Assembly: GCF_003285545.1 (NCBI RefSeq)
Contig: NZ_QLNV01000001.1
Coordinates: forward strand, 124,001 to 188,000
Length of the DNA: 64,000 bases
Source of the DNA: Sinomicrobium soli
Lineage (GTDB): Bacteria > Bacteroidota > Bacteroidia > Flavobacteriales > Flavobacteriaceae
Direction of reading: 5' to 3'
The notes beneath the pieces are model-generated. The model was not told the origin of the DNA. It made no database searches and saw only the letters and a program-made list of their open reading frames with translations. The position numbers were made by a program, and so were the translations under genes. Shown piece after piece: positions 7,743 through 17,097 of this stretch. Each line of letters opens with the position of its first letter. The stretch's first letter is position 1.

Positions 7743-8837
7743 TCAGCTTACCTTTTTATCTTTCGGTTCCCGTTTGTGCCAGTACGAGGCCAGTATAGAC
7801 CCGGTGATATTCATCAAAGGTCCGAAAATGGCAGGGGCCAGCCCCATCGTGGCAATCTTGCCTATCGAATTGGCTATCCCCGAAGCCAGTCCGCCATTCT
7901 GCATCCCCACCTCTATCGCAACCGTCCGTGCATCGCGCTCCGGTAGACGAAAAAGACGTGCATACCAATACCCCAGGGTATAGCCGAAAAGATTGTGAAA
8001 CAACACCAAAAGCAACAACACCAGACCTATGTCCAGAAGACTGTCCCTGCCCGCTGCCGTGATCACCACAATAATCAATGCTATACCCAGCATAGACACC
8101 ACCGGCATCGCCAGGTCCAGCCACCTGGCCTTACCGTGGAGCAGCTTGTTGAAAAGCAACCCCGCGCCTATGGGGATAATGATCATCTTGACGATATCCC
8201 ACATCATGGCCAGGACATCGATTTCTATAAACTCACCCGCCAGGAACTTCATCAGCACCGGAGTGAGGAACGGGGCCAACAGGGTGGCTATGGCGGTAAT
8301 CGTCAACGACAATGCCAGGTTGGCTTTGGCCAGATAAGCCATCACATTGGATGCCATACCGCTGGGAGAACAACCGATAAGCACAATACCCGCTGCGATT
8401 TCCGGGGGAAAATCACTCACACTGGCCAGTATAAAACCCGACAGGGGCATAATGATGAACTGGGCCGTCACCCCTATAAACACTCCTTTCGGAGCCTTGA
8501 TTACCGATTCGAAATCACGTGCGCTCATCGAGGTGCCCATACCAAACATTATGAGCTGTATCAGGGGGGTAATCAACCTCGTAAGCCTGAAGTCCCCTAC
8601 GGAAATGAAATACTCCGGGTAATACATGGCCAGGGATACTGCGGCAAAGATCATTATCGTATATACATATCCCCGCAAATGGGCAAAGCCGTAAAAACCA
8701 GCGGCCAGAGCCACAAAAAACAACACCAGGAAAGGGCCTGCATTGGCAATATGACCGGAAAGAACCATTACTGCATAAACCAGCAGCAACAGGGCAGCAA
8801 GTCCCAGCACTGTTAAAAACAATTTCTTCTTCTTCAA
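7743..8837 (-). CDS. Bile acid:sodium symporter (BASS) family transporter
   Basis: About 364 residues, with around ten hydrophobic segments and the family signature GCSPSGMASNV followed by a run of small residues. BASS proteins import organic acids (bile acids, pyruvate, pantoate and others) with sodium. The start is uncertain. An ATG at 8912 would overlap the upstream gene by 44 bases and put reversed-frame sequence of that gene at the N-terminus. A TTG at 8837 gives LKKKKLFLTVLGLAALLLL, a normal charged start before the first membrane segment, so I chose it. As the last gene of the SusC/SusD-dehydratase-RraA cluster, it may bring the periplasmic reaction product into the cell (inference). 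Confidence 0.85.
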   Translation of the reverse strand: MKKKKLFLTVLGLAALLLLVYAVMVLSGHIANAGPFLVLFFVALAAGFYGFAHLRGYVYTIMIFAAVSLAMYYPEYFISVGDFRLTRLITPLIQLIMFGMGTSMSARDFESVIKAPKGVFIGVTAQFIIMPLSGFILASVSDFPPEIAAGIVLIGCSPSGMASNVMAYLAKANLALSLTITAIATLLAPFLTPVLMKFLAGEFIEIDVLAMMWDIVKMIIIPIGAGLLFNKLLHGKARWLDLAMPVVSMLGIALIIVVITAAGRDSLLDIGLVLLLLVLFHNLFGYTLGYWYARLFRLPERDARTVAIEVGMQNGGLASGIANSIGKIATMGLAPAIFGPLMNITGSILASYWHKREPKDKKVS

Positions 8838-8868
8838 AACACGGGTGTTTAGAGGTTGAAAATAAAGG

Positions 8869-9357
8869 TTAAAACTTATACGCCTGACGGGCCAGGAGTT
8901 TCCACTTCCCATCCTTTTTTACATACACCAGCATATTGCCGATACGGATATCTACGGGCTCCCCGGCATGGGTAGCACGTGCCTCGAAGATATGGCGAAC
9001 GACAGCCGTATGCCCGCTCACGGTGATCTGCTGATCGGTAAAATCGACTTTCGTAAAATCAAAGGCGCCATTAACCAGGTCGTCCGTAAATGCAGTCCTG
9101 TCCTGGATGGTACCGTTGGAATGGCCATAGCTCAATTCGTCTGCCGTAAGATCATCGAGAACCCCGGTATCGGGAGAAACTATGGCTTCGCGTAACAGTT
9201 CCACGGCAGCTTCCACGGCCTTCATTTCCTGTTCAGGGGTAATCAATTCTTTCTTTTCTGCCTTAGCGGGCCCCTGTTGTTCTTTTTTGACCTCCGTACA
9301 GGAGACCAGCAGAACCAGGCAGCAGGTCAGCGCCCATATCTTTTGCAGTGTTTTCAT
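8869..9357 (-). CDS. SnoaL/DUF4440-like (NTF2 fold) lipoprotein
   Basis: 162 residues. The signal peptide ends in a lipobox (CCLVLLVSC), so it is a periplasmic or outer-membrane lipoprotein. Residues about 45-160 look like the NTF2-like/SnoaL fold, with an N-terminal helix pair, then DDLTADELSYGHSNG, a strand with VDFTDQQITVSG, HTAVVRHIFEARA, and the closing KDGKWKLLARQAYKF typical of DUF4440 proteins. Such proteins are small cone-shaped folds used as enzymes or binding modules; no catalytic residues can be assigned. It sits between the RraA-like gene and the BASS transporter on the same strand. Confidence 0.8.
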   Translation of the reverse strand: MKTLQKIWALTCCLVLLVSCTEVKKEQQGPAKAEKKELITPEQEMKAVEAAVELLREAIVSPDTGVLDDLTADELSYGHSNGTIQDRTAFTDDLVNGAFDFTKVDFTDQQITVSGHTAVVRHIFEARATHAGEPVDIRIGNMLVYVKKDGKWKLLARQAYKF

Positions 9358-9380
9358 AATTTATTGTCTTTAACTATCTT

Positions 9381-9520
9381 TTATTTCAAATACCTATACG
9401 GATCCCTGAACTGCTTCCATAAGCCTGCCAGGTATTTCAGCTGAAAACCGAAAATGGTGTCTTCCTGCTCTCTCCGTTCTTCGGTCCGGTAATCTCCATT
9501 TTCTTCAGTCCGTACCTGTT
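9381..9520 (-). other. Spacer with protein-like reading frame, possible small gene remnant
   Basis: Downstream of the RraA-like stop (9524), one minus-strand frame ends in FGFQLKYLAGLWKQFRDPYRYLK followed by a stop at 9381. This looks like a genuine protein C-terminus, but the frame has no good start after the RraA gene. An ATG in another frame (MEITGPKNGESRKTP) would need a frameshift to join it. It may be a decayed small gene or chance. Confidence 0.25.
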
Positions 9521-9523
9521 CCG

Positions 9524-10462
9524 TTATAAATACTTGTGTTCTTTGAGGTAATCGTTGAGTTCTTCCCTCGTCATCGGTAGTTTGCTGTCCGGGTACCGCC
9601 CCAGCCACTCCACAAAATCCTTTTTAATCACATCCGTCCACTGGGTATCGATCTGGCCTGCCGTATATTTCTTCTCCTTCAGCCGCTGAAAACCGAACTG
9701 GTCACGAAGATTGGTCACCTCCGAAGAGATCACCAGGTCGTTTAACAGATATGCCGGGATAAAAACCACACCATACCGGTTGGCCAGTACCACATCACCG
9801 GGCAATACGATAGCCCGGCCAATACGGATCGGGGCATTGATGGACGTCAGCATTTCCTGTTGCAGGTACGACGGGTCGTCCCCGCGGAACCAGCCGTTGA
9901 AATCCTCTATTTCCACCAGACCGGCAAGGTCCCGTACCCCGGCATCAAAGACAAAACCGTTCTGAGAATTCGCATAGATCGCATTGCCCAGGTTAGAACC
10001 TATCAGTGTACCGTCAATAACACGGCCGTATCCATCGGCCACATACACATCTCCAGGTTGCAGGATCTCTATGGGCCAGGAATTGCTCCCCCCGATCGTA
10101 TCCCGGTTTTCCCGGGCACCCTGTATTTTGACCACCTTGTCAAAATCCGGGCGCAGGGGCATGTATTGTGCCGTCAGCACCCTCCCGGTCAGCACCCGGT
10201 CGTCATGGACCATTTTCCACCCGCCTTCGTACTGGTTGTGAAACCCCTTCCCCCGGAGAAAGCCCCAGGCCTCTTCTACATTAATGGCCTTTAATCGTTC
10301 CAGGAGAGCATCGGATACCTTGGGACGACCGTCTTCAAGCCGTTCTCCCTTCCATCGGGAGGTAAGGGTTTTTACATATTCCGGAGGCGAAGTCACATGC
10401 TGGGCAGAAAGTCCCAGCGACACCAGTATCAGGACAAGGCTTACTATGTTCGTCTTATTCAT
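9524..10462 (-). CDS. Exported RraA-family protein (aldolase-like)
   Basis: 312 residues with a clear signal peptide (MNKTNIVSLVLILVSLGLSAQ), so it should be periplasmic. RraA-fold signatures are present: SNSWPIEILQPGDVYVADG, GNAIYANSQNGFVFDAGVRD (the DGxxRD-type site) and PGDVVLANRYGVVFIP. Family members include 4-hydroxy-4-methyl-2-oxoglutarate/oxaloacetate lyases as well as the RNase E regulator RraA; the metal-linked aldolase role fits better here. It is about 100 residues longer than a minimal RraA protein. It lies 49 bases after the dehydratase gene, suggesting that it acts on the keto-deoxy acid that enzyme would make. Export of this family is unusual. Confidence 0.85.
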   Translation of the reverse strand: MNKTNIVSLVLILVSLGLSAQHVTSPPEYVKTLTSRWKGERLEDGRPKVSDALLERLKAINVEEAWGFLRGKGFHNQYEGGWKMVHDDRVLTGRVLTAQYMPLRPDFDKVVKIQGARENRDTIGGSNSWPIEILQPGDVYVADGYGRVIDGTLIGSNLGNAIYANSQNGFVFDAGVRDLAGLVEIEDFNGWFRGDDPSYLQQEMLTSINAPIRIGRAIVLPGDVVLANRYGVVFIPAYLLNDLVISSEVTNLRDQFGFQRLKEKKYTAGQIDTQWTDVIKKDFVEWLGRYPDSKLPMTREELNDYLKEHKYL

Positions 10463-10511
10463 GTCTTTTGTCTTTTAAAAAATTGATTTGTTTTTCGGGA
10501 TAATTTTTCCC

Positions 10512-12011
10512 CTAACTGTACGTCCTGTCGTGCGAACGAACCTCATCCCATTCCTTCGTTGGGGCGAAGAAGGTCTTATCACTCGGATGGAGGTGTTCCC
10601 TGACCACATCTTCATTCAGTTCTATACCCAGTCCCGGGGCGGTCAACGGCACCGGGGCAAACCCCTTGTCTATCATCTTTCCGCCACCGGTCATCGTCAC
10701 GAGATCTTCCCACCACGGGAGGTCTACCGAATGGTGCTCCAGGGCCAGGAAATTCTGGGTAGCCGCAGCACAGTGCACATTGGCCATAAAAGATACCGGG
10801 GTACCCGCCTGGTGCATGGCCATGGCGATACCGAACTCTTCCGCATAATCCCCGATACGCTTGGTCTCCAGTAATCCGCCCGAAGAAGCCAGGTCGGGAT
10901 GGATAATATCTACTGCACGGTTATGGATCAACGGAAGAAAATCTTTCAGCAGGTAAATATCCTCTCCTGTTGCCGTGGGGGTCTCTATGGCCTCACTGAT
11001 CGTTTTCCACTGTTCGTGGTACTGCCACGGCACCATGTCTTCAAACCAGGCCAGCCGGTATGGGTCCAGCTTACGGGCCAGGCGGATTCCGTTGTTCAGG
11101 TCGAAATGCCCATAATGATCCGTAGAAATAGGGATCTCGTAACCCACCATGTTACGCACATTTTCCACTATTGCCGCCAGTTCGTCCAGCCCCTTTTCCG
11201 TAATCTGGATCTGTGTAAAGGGGTGTTTGGCATTGGCATATGACATCGGGTTCTGCCGGTCGCCCCATTGGGCCAGGTTCCCTTTGCTGTCTTCCCAGAA
11301 TTTCGAATTCACCACCGTTCCCGGCCGGCCCTTCAATTCTCCTATGGAAACATCCATCTTCAGCCATGTATACCCCTGATCCTTGATCCGGTAGTTGATC
11401 AGCTTCTGCTGCTCTTCGGGGGAATGAGCCTCCGGGGTATCGGCATACAAGCGTACCTTATCCCGGTAACGCCCTCCCAGCAATTGCCAGGCCGGTACGT
11501 CATAGGCCTTGCCGCAGATATCCCATAAGGCCATCTCCACGGCACAGACACCTCCCGCCTGCCTTGCAGGGCCGCCGAACTGTTTAATGACCTTGAAGAT
11601 CTTTTCCACGTTGCAGGGATTTCTGCCCAGGATACGGCTCTTAAGCATCAGGGCATAACGCACATCGGCAGCATCACGCACTTCGCCCAGCCCGTATATC
11701 CCCTGGTTGGTATCGATGCGGATAATGGCCGTGCCCCCCATAACGTTGGTCAGGGCATAGCGCATATCGGTGATTTTCAGGTCTGAAGGAGCGGAACTCC
11801 GTTTCACCTTAGACGTGGTCTGTGCCATGGTATCCTCGAGAGACAGTCCCATAAATCCCGCAAGGCCGATACCACCAAGGGCCGTTTTTTTCAAAAAATT
11901 CCGGCGGGCAGATCCCGTATCCGCACTATCCATCTCAGCCCGGCGCGATGCCGCATAGGCCTTTTCTTCTGCTTTGTTTTTGGCAATAAGACGCCTTAAC
12001 TCACTTTTCAT
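10512..12011 (-). CDS. Tat-exported enolase-superfamily sugar-acid dehydratase
   Basis: 499 residues. A 35-residue lead-in is followed by a twin-arginine signal (ARRNFLKKTALGGIGLAGF, residues 35-53). The mandelate racemase/muconate lactonizing fold follows. The N-terminal cap is at about 80-190. The barrel has a catalytic Lys at 218 (WLKMD), metal or acid/base residues in STDHYGHFD (D298, H299), WFED (E324) and TGED (E350), and the general base His in AMHQAGTP (H400). This arrangement resembles galactonate/mannonate dehydratases. The expected reaction is dehydration of an aldonic or uronic acid to a 2-keto-3-deoxy acid, but in the periplasm. It follows susD by 43 bases. The substrate cannot be read from the sequence. 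Confidence 0.9.
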   Translation of the reverse strand: MKSELRRLIAKNKAEEKAYAASRRAEMDSADTGSARRNFLKKTALGGIGLAGFMGLSLEDTMAQTTSKVKRSSAPSDLKITDMRYALTNVMGGTAIIRIDTNQGIYGLGEVRDAADVRYALMLKSRILGRNPCNVEKIFKVIKQFGGPARQAGGVCAVEMALWDICGKAYDVPAWQLLGGRYRDKVRLYADTPEAHSPEEQQKLINYRIKDQGYTWLKMDVSIGELKGRPGTVVNSKFWEDSKGNLAQWGDRQNPMSYANAKHPFTQIQITEKGLDELAAIVENVRNMVGYEIPISTDHYGHFDLNNGIRLARKLDPYRLAWFEDMVPWQYHEQWKTISEAIETPTATGEDIYLLKDFLPLIHNRAVDIIHPDLASSGGLLETKRIGDYAEEFGIAMAMHQAGTPVSFMANVHCAAATQNFLALEHHSVDLPWWEDLVTMTGGGKMIDKGFAPVPLTAPGLGIELNEDVVREHLHPSDKTFFAPTKEWDEVRSHDRTYS

Positions 12012-12054
12012 AAGTTTTTGTTTTTAGATTGGTAAATATGTTTTTGTAATTATA

Positions 12055-13572
12055 CTACTGGTCCCACCAGACCCTGGTGTCCAGGTTATCCGGCCCCATC
12101 CGGGATACGGCTTCGCTGATGTGTTCCCCGTTTACGGCCAGTTCTGCACTCGGATAGGTAATCCTGCGGATAAACTCACCGGTAATATCCTGTCCCGGAT
12201 ACGGGTTGGGGGCAAGGTCGGGATAGCCGGTTCTCCTGAAATTGGCATAGGCTTCCGGCCCGTTCAGGAAACAGGCTACCCAATACTGGTCATACAATTG
12301 CTCCAGGGAGCCCCCGTAAGGATGATCGGCTATATACTGGTCTATATCCGCAGCGGGTATGGCGCTACCGGGGTCGTATTCGGCCATGAGTTCCATGTGT
12401 GCCCTTACCCCCTCTTCAAAGTAGGTGGCCGGGTCTCCGGACACCCATCCGTAGGTGGCCGCTTCGGCCAGCAGTAAGCGGGTTTGTGCATGGGTAACCA
12501 GGTACATGGGGGCCCCGATCTTTACCATACGGGTACGATCTGCCTGGCTGAAATCATAGAAGCTTGCCAATCCCCCGGCAGATACGGCTTGTCCTATGGT
12601 ACTGTTGTCGTGCCCCATAGGCATCCCTATCTGGTCTGCCGGATCTGTAGACGCATTGGCCGGGACCTGTTCTGTTCCGGATGCCGCTCCCACATAGCGG
12701 ACAGCTATGGAACCCAGCCTGGGGTCGTCCGTATTCGCAAGAAAATCTACAAAAGTATCCACCAGGTAAAAATTATTGGCTTCGGAACCGTTCAGGAAGT
12801 TCCCTATAGGATTGGTAAAATTGCTGTCGTGACGGATGACATAATTATCTTCGTTAGATGTCATTACCCCACCGGCAAAAGCATCTTCCACGGTTTGCCG
12901 GGCAAGGGTTTCATCGGCATTGATAATGTGTATTCCCAGGCGAAGCAGCAGGGAGTTTCCCATTTTACGCCATTTCCCGAGGTCACCTCCGTAGAGTATT
13001 TCCCCGGTCACCGCATTGCCGTTGTCGTCGAGGGCTGCTACGGCCTCTTTTACTTCCTTGATCAGGTCGCTGTAGATCTCCTGCTGCGGATCGTACGCGG
13101 GCAGTACGATCTGGTCGGAAATCCCCTTCCCGGCTTCGGAATACGGAATATCGCCATAGCTGTCCGTAAGTACCATAAACGTAAATGCCTGTATGATCCG
13201 CGTCATCTGCAACAGGTTGGAATATTGCGGGTCGTCCTGTATCCGGCTCATCAGATCGCCTGTATTTTTTATAACGGTTTCGTAATAATCATCCCAGACT
13301 TCCGCCGAAGCGAAACGGTTGTCCTGGTTGTGATTGCCCCCGGTAAGCAACCCGGAATTGGGGGTAACAAGCTGCTGTACTATGGCGGCATCGTATTTGA
13401 GCTGCCCGGTAGCAAAGGAAGTCCCTATCACGGCATTGTTAAATAGAAATACCGGGTCTACTTCGGTCGGATCTACATCGTTGGTATTGATCTCTTCAAA
13501 ATCCTTTTCACAGGCTGTGTTCAGTAAGGAAAACACTACTGCAAAAACAAAATATACTGTATTTTTTATCAT
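12055..13572 (-). CDS. SusD/RagB-family surface lipoprotein
   Basis: 505 residues with a lipobox (LLNTAC) after a signal peptide, then the SusD-like_2 architecture of four TPR-like helical pairs. Markers include CEKDFEEINTNDVDPTEVDP after the lipid Cys, MLTDSYGDIPYSEA-like text (VLTDSYGDIPYSEAGKG), GNSLLLRLGIHI, LLLAEAATYGWV and a closing Trp motif (RVWWDQ). SusD proteins form the lid of the SusC transporter and bind the glycan or acid oligomer outside the cell. It starts 12 bases after susC. Confidence 0.93.
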   Translation of the reverse strand: MIKNTVYFVFAVVFSLLNTACEKDFEEINTNDVDPTEVDPVFLFNNAVIGTSFATGQLKYDAAIVQQLVTPNSGLLTGGNHNQDNRFASAEVWDDYYETVIKNTGDLMSRIQDDPQYSNLLQMTRIIQAFTFMVLTDSYGDIPYSEAGKGISDQIVLPAYDPQQEIYSDLIKEVKEAVAALDDNGNAVTGEILYGGDLGKWRKMGNSLLLRLGIHIINADETLARQTVEDAFAGGVMTSNEDNYVIRHDSNFTNPIGNFLNGSEANNFYLVDTFVDFLANTDDPRLGSIAVRYVGAASGTEQVPANASTDPADQIGMPMGHDNSTIGQAVSAGGLASFYDFSQADRTRMVKIGAPMYLVTHAQTRLLLAEAATYGWVSGDPATYFEEGVRAHMELMAEYDPGSAIPAADIDQYIADHPYGGSLEQLYDQYWVACFLNGPEAYANFRRTGYPDLAPNPYPGQDITGEFIRRITYPSAELAVNGEHISEAVSRMGPDNLDTRVWWDQ

Positions 13573-13584
13573 GGTTCCCTTTTT

Positions 13585-16500
13585 TTAGAATTTTAAGTTC
13601 AGGTTAAACCCCATACTACGGGTTGTAGGCACACCGGTTGATTCAAGTCCGGAAACATTATCCGAACTGAATGCAAAAGAATCCGGATCTATATTGTCTA
13701 CCCATTTTTTCAGAATGAGGACATTATTGGCCACGATACTGAGTTTGGCCCCCTTGATAAAAGATCTTTCGGGAATGAGCTTATGAAAATCATAACCTAT
13801 GGTAATCTGCCGCAATTTCCAGAACCCTCCGTTATATACAATGGGTTCGATGAGCTGTGATGCCCGTACTACTTCCCAGTACTGCTGGGACTCCGTAGCT
13901 ACCGTATTGGGTTGTCCCTGCAGATTGACTCCTTCCCCCACAACACCGGTCTCCCTTCCGGGTAAGGTCATTTTATGCAATCCGTGGCGAACGGCATTGA
14001 AGTTGGTGCCGGAGATCATCTTGTTTCCCAGTTTGAAATCTATGAGAAAAGAGAGGTTAAAATCCTTATAACGGAAGGTATTGGTAATCCCTCCCGTCCA
14101 TTTGGGCAGGGCACTGCCAAAGAATACGATATCTTCGGTAGGCAGGGCCCTGCCGTCGTTACCGAAAATGCGGCGTCCCTGTTCGTCTCTCCGGTATCCG
14201 AAACCGGCAAGCTGACCGATCTCCTGCCCCACTACCTGGTATAAAAAACCGTTGAATATGTGCTCTCCTACCAGTATCCTGTCTCCCGGTTCGTCGGTGA
14301 GCAGGCTCAATACCTTGGTTTTATTGTAAGAACCGTTGATGTTCAGGTTCCACTGAAAATCATCGTTTTTAACAGGGATGACATTTAAAAGGGCCTCAAA
14401 ACCATCACTCCGGCTCTCCCCGCTGTTTATCAGGGTATTGGTAAACCCTGAGGTATTGGAAATCTGGGCAGGGATGATCTGGTCTTTGGTTATTTTGCGG
14501 TAAACGGCCACATCCAGGTTCACCCTGCTTTCAAACATCCGGATATCCAGCCCTATTTCAGCCTCATTGGTGCGCATGGGCTTGAGATCCGGGTTGGGCA
14601 ACGTACTGGTATTGGCCCCTGCAACGGGCTGAGTACTACCGTCAGGGCCGGTAAAGAAGTTGGGGTCGATATCATAGAAAAGCACATTGGAATACGGCGG
14701 TACATCCGTATCGCTCCCTACCTGTGCATAGGCAAACCGGAGCTTACCGAAAGACAACCACTCCGGCTTATTGGTAAACATATTGGAGAATACGTAGCTT
14801 CCGGATACGGACGGATAGAATATGCTGCGGTTCTCCGGTGCCAGGGTAGAAAACCAGTCGTTCCTGAAGGTACCACTGAGGTAATAGGTATCTTTCCAGG
14901 AAAGGTCTACCGCGCCATACACCGAGTTTACCGCTCTTTCGGAAATGGCATAGGCAGGATCCTTTACACGACCGTTTTGTACGGTATAGAGATCGCGTAT
15001 CACAAAATCGGTCACATCGACCCGGTTGATATCCATACGGCGCTTCATCCGGTTTCCTCCCAGGTTAACCCCCAGACCGAAGTCTTCCCCGAATTCCTTA
15101 TCAGCCGAGAAAAGGATATCCATATTGGTTTCGCGAAACCTTCGCGCTTCCTGGGTATAGGTACCGTTAACAAATCCGTCCGGGGCCGGCCCACGGGAGG
15201 CCTGCCCGGTAGGGAAGCCATTATAATCCTGGTCTCTGGACCAGTAATCCTGCCCGACCCTTCCTTGTACGAAAAGCCAGGGCAACAGGTTGTATTTAAC
15301 GGCTACATTACCGAAAATACGATCTCTTTTTATGTTATTGAACTGTTCCGCCAATGTAAAATAAGGGTTTGTACGGTTGCGAAAACGCGAATACACATAT
15401 TCGTTACCACTTGCATCGTATTTATACCGTTCCAGTACATCCAGGGACATGGAATTGGCCAGGTTGTAGATGGAAACGGGAATGGTATTGTCCTGCTGTC
15501 CTACGTTGGGCGGATTGGTATTTATTTCATTGGAGTAATTGACGTGTACATTCACATTCAGCTTATCTGAAAAATCATGGGTCACCCCCAGGCTTACGGT
15601 TTTTCGTTCAAATTCATTGTTCGGGGTAATCCCCTGGCTTTTGAGGTTTGCAAGGGACAGGTTAAACCCTCCTTTCTCCCCACCGCCGGCAATGGATACG
15701 GAATTGGTGACATCGAGCCCGTCCCTGTAAAATTTCTTTATCCGGTTCCGTTGCGGAACATAGGGTACTTCCACCCCGTCAAACAATATCTGGGTCATCC
15801 CGGGTTCAAACCGTTCCCCGAAAGACCATTGTCCGGAAGTCGGGTTGGCCGAAGTGGGCCGCATACCGTTTTCACCCTGCCCGTATTCGTACTGGAAATC
15901 GGTAAAATCCAGCGGGGTATGGTTAGTGACATTAAGGTTGTAGGTAACACCAAGCCCTTCTCCCTCACCCCTGGTCTTGGTGGTGATCATAATGACCCCG
16001 TCCTTAGCCCTGGAACCGTAAAGTGCGGCGGCGGTAGCTCCTTTCAGGACTGTCATATTTTCTATATCGTCCGGGTTAATACTGGAAAAACCATCTCCCC
16101 CGTCGGAGTATACCCCACCGTCGCTGATACCCGGTTCCCCGCCGGTACTTCCGGGATTAGTCCCGAAAGATGTATTGTCAATAGGCACGCCGTTCACCAC
16201 AATCAGCGGGCTGTTGGTCCCGGAGATAGACGACTGCCCCCGGATACGTACCTTGGATGATCCGCCGGGGCCACTGCCCAGCGCGGAAATATTCACCCCG
16301 GCAACCTTACCCTGAAGGCTGTTCATAAAATTGGAAGAACGGTTTACATTGACTTCCCCCGGTTCCACTTCCGAAACAGCATACCCCAGTTTGCGGGATT
16401 CCCTTTTTATCCCCAGTGCGGTAACAACGACGACATCCAGGGTCTGCACGTCTTCTCTCAATGTGACATCTATTGTCGTCCGGTCACCTACCGTTTCCCT

Positions 16501-17097
16501 TACCTGCTTCATTCCTATGTACGTAAAGACCAGTACGGCATCCGTACCCGGGATGTCTATATCGTATTTTCCGTCAAAATCGGTCACTGTTCCTATGGTG
16601 GTCCCTTCTACCAGGACATTTACTCCGGGCATGGGAACTCCCTGTTCATCCGTCACGGTCCCGTTTACCGTTACCTGTACGGTATCATGACGATCATTAC
16701 CACCATTGTTACCGGACAGGAAACTTTCTAATTTGCCATTATCCATCTTCAGGATAATCTGTTTATTCAGGGTTTCATAGACAATGGAGGTCCCTTTAAA
16801 GAGTTTGTTCAGCACCCGGGACAACGGCACCTCATTAAAATCTACGGAAACCCGTCTTTTGTAATCCACTTCCCGGTCGTTGTACAATACTTTGTACTCG
16901 GTCTGTGTTTCGATCTCCTTGAGTACCTTTTCGAGGGCTACATCCTCAAAGTGCAGTGAAATTTTCACATCCAGCGAAAAGTTTTCTGCCTGTACCTGGA
17001 ACAAAAATGCCGCGAAGAAACAGATCAGGAGTTTCATCTTTAAGTCAAACTTTAATGCGTAAATAAATACACTCCCTGACTTCAGAAGGTTTTTCAT
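13585..17097 (-). CDS. SusC/RagA-family TonB-linked transporter with signalling (STN) domain
   Basis: 1170 residues from the ATG at 17097 (MKNLLKSGS). Another in-frame ATG at 17139 would add 14 residues; 17097 gives the N-terminus usual for this subfamily, with the signal MKLLICFFAAFLFQ near residue 21. Domains: STN about 58-118, carboxypeptidase-regulatory-like about 145-215 (GVPMPGVNVLVEGTTIGTVT), TonB box-like DVVVVTALG about 221-229, plug about 230-360 (VLKGATAAALYGSRAKDG), then the barrel ending in FNLNLKF. The STN domain normally contacts a FecR-type anti-sigma factor, and that gene lies directly upstream. So this protein should both import substrate and signal to the ECF sigma factor. 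Confidence 0.95.
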   Translation of the reverse strand: MKNLLKSGSVFIYALKFDLKMKLLICFFAAFLFQVQAENFSLDVKISLHFEDVALEKVLKEIETQTEYKVLYNDREVDYKRRVSVDFNEVPLSRVLNKLFKGTSIVYETLNKQIILKMDNGKLESFLSGNNGGNDRHDTVQVTVNGTVTDEQGVPMPGVNVLVEGTTIGTVTDFDGKYDIDIPGTDAVLVFTYIGMKQVRETVGDRTTIDVTLREDVQTLDVVVVTALGIKRESRKLGYAVSEVEPGEVNVNRSSNFMNSLQGKVAGVNISALGSGPGGSSKVRIRGQSSISGTNSPLIVVNGVPIDNTSFGTNPGSTGGEPGISDGGVYSDGGDGFSSINPDDIENMTVLKGATAAALYGSRAKDGVIMITTKTRGEGEGLGVTYNLNVTNHTPLDFTDFQYEYGQGENGMRPTSANPTSGQWSFGERFEPGMTQILFDGVEVPYVPQRNRIKKFYRDGLDVTNSVSIAGGGEKGGFNLSLANLKSQGITPNNEFERKTVSLGVTHDFSDKLNVNVHVNYSNEINTNPPNVGQQDNTIPVSIYNLANSMSLDVLERYKYDASGNEYVYSRFRNRTNPYFTLAEQFNNIKRDRIFGNVAVKYNLLPWLFVQGRVGQDYWSRDQDYNGFPTGQASRGPAPDGFVNGTYTQEARRFRETNMDILFSADKEFGEDFGLGVNLGGNRMKRRMDINRVDVTDFVIRDLYTVQNGRVKDPAYAISERAVNSVYGAVDLSWKDTYYLSGTFRNDWFSTLAPENRSIFYPSVSGSYVFSNMFTNKPEWLSFGKLRFAYAQVGSDTDVPPYSNVLFYDIDPNFFTGPDGSTQPVAGANTSTLPNPDLKPMRTNEAEIGLDIRMFESRVNLDVAVYRKITKDQIIPAQISNTSGFTNTLINSGESRSDGFEALLNVIPVKNDDFQWNLNINGSYNKTKVLSLLTDEPGDRILVGEHIFNGFLYQVVGQEIGQLAGFGYRRDEQGRRIFGNDGRALPTEDIVFFGSALPKWTGGITNTFRYKDFNLSFLIDFKLGNKMISGTNFNAVRHGLHKMTLPGRETGVVGEGVNLQGQPNTVATESQQYWEVVRASQLIEPIVYNGGFWKLRQITIGYDFHKLIPERSFIKGAKLSIVANNVLILKKWVDNIDPDSFAFSSDNVSGLESTGVPTTRSMGFNLNLKF

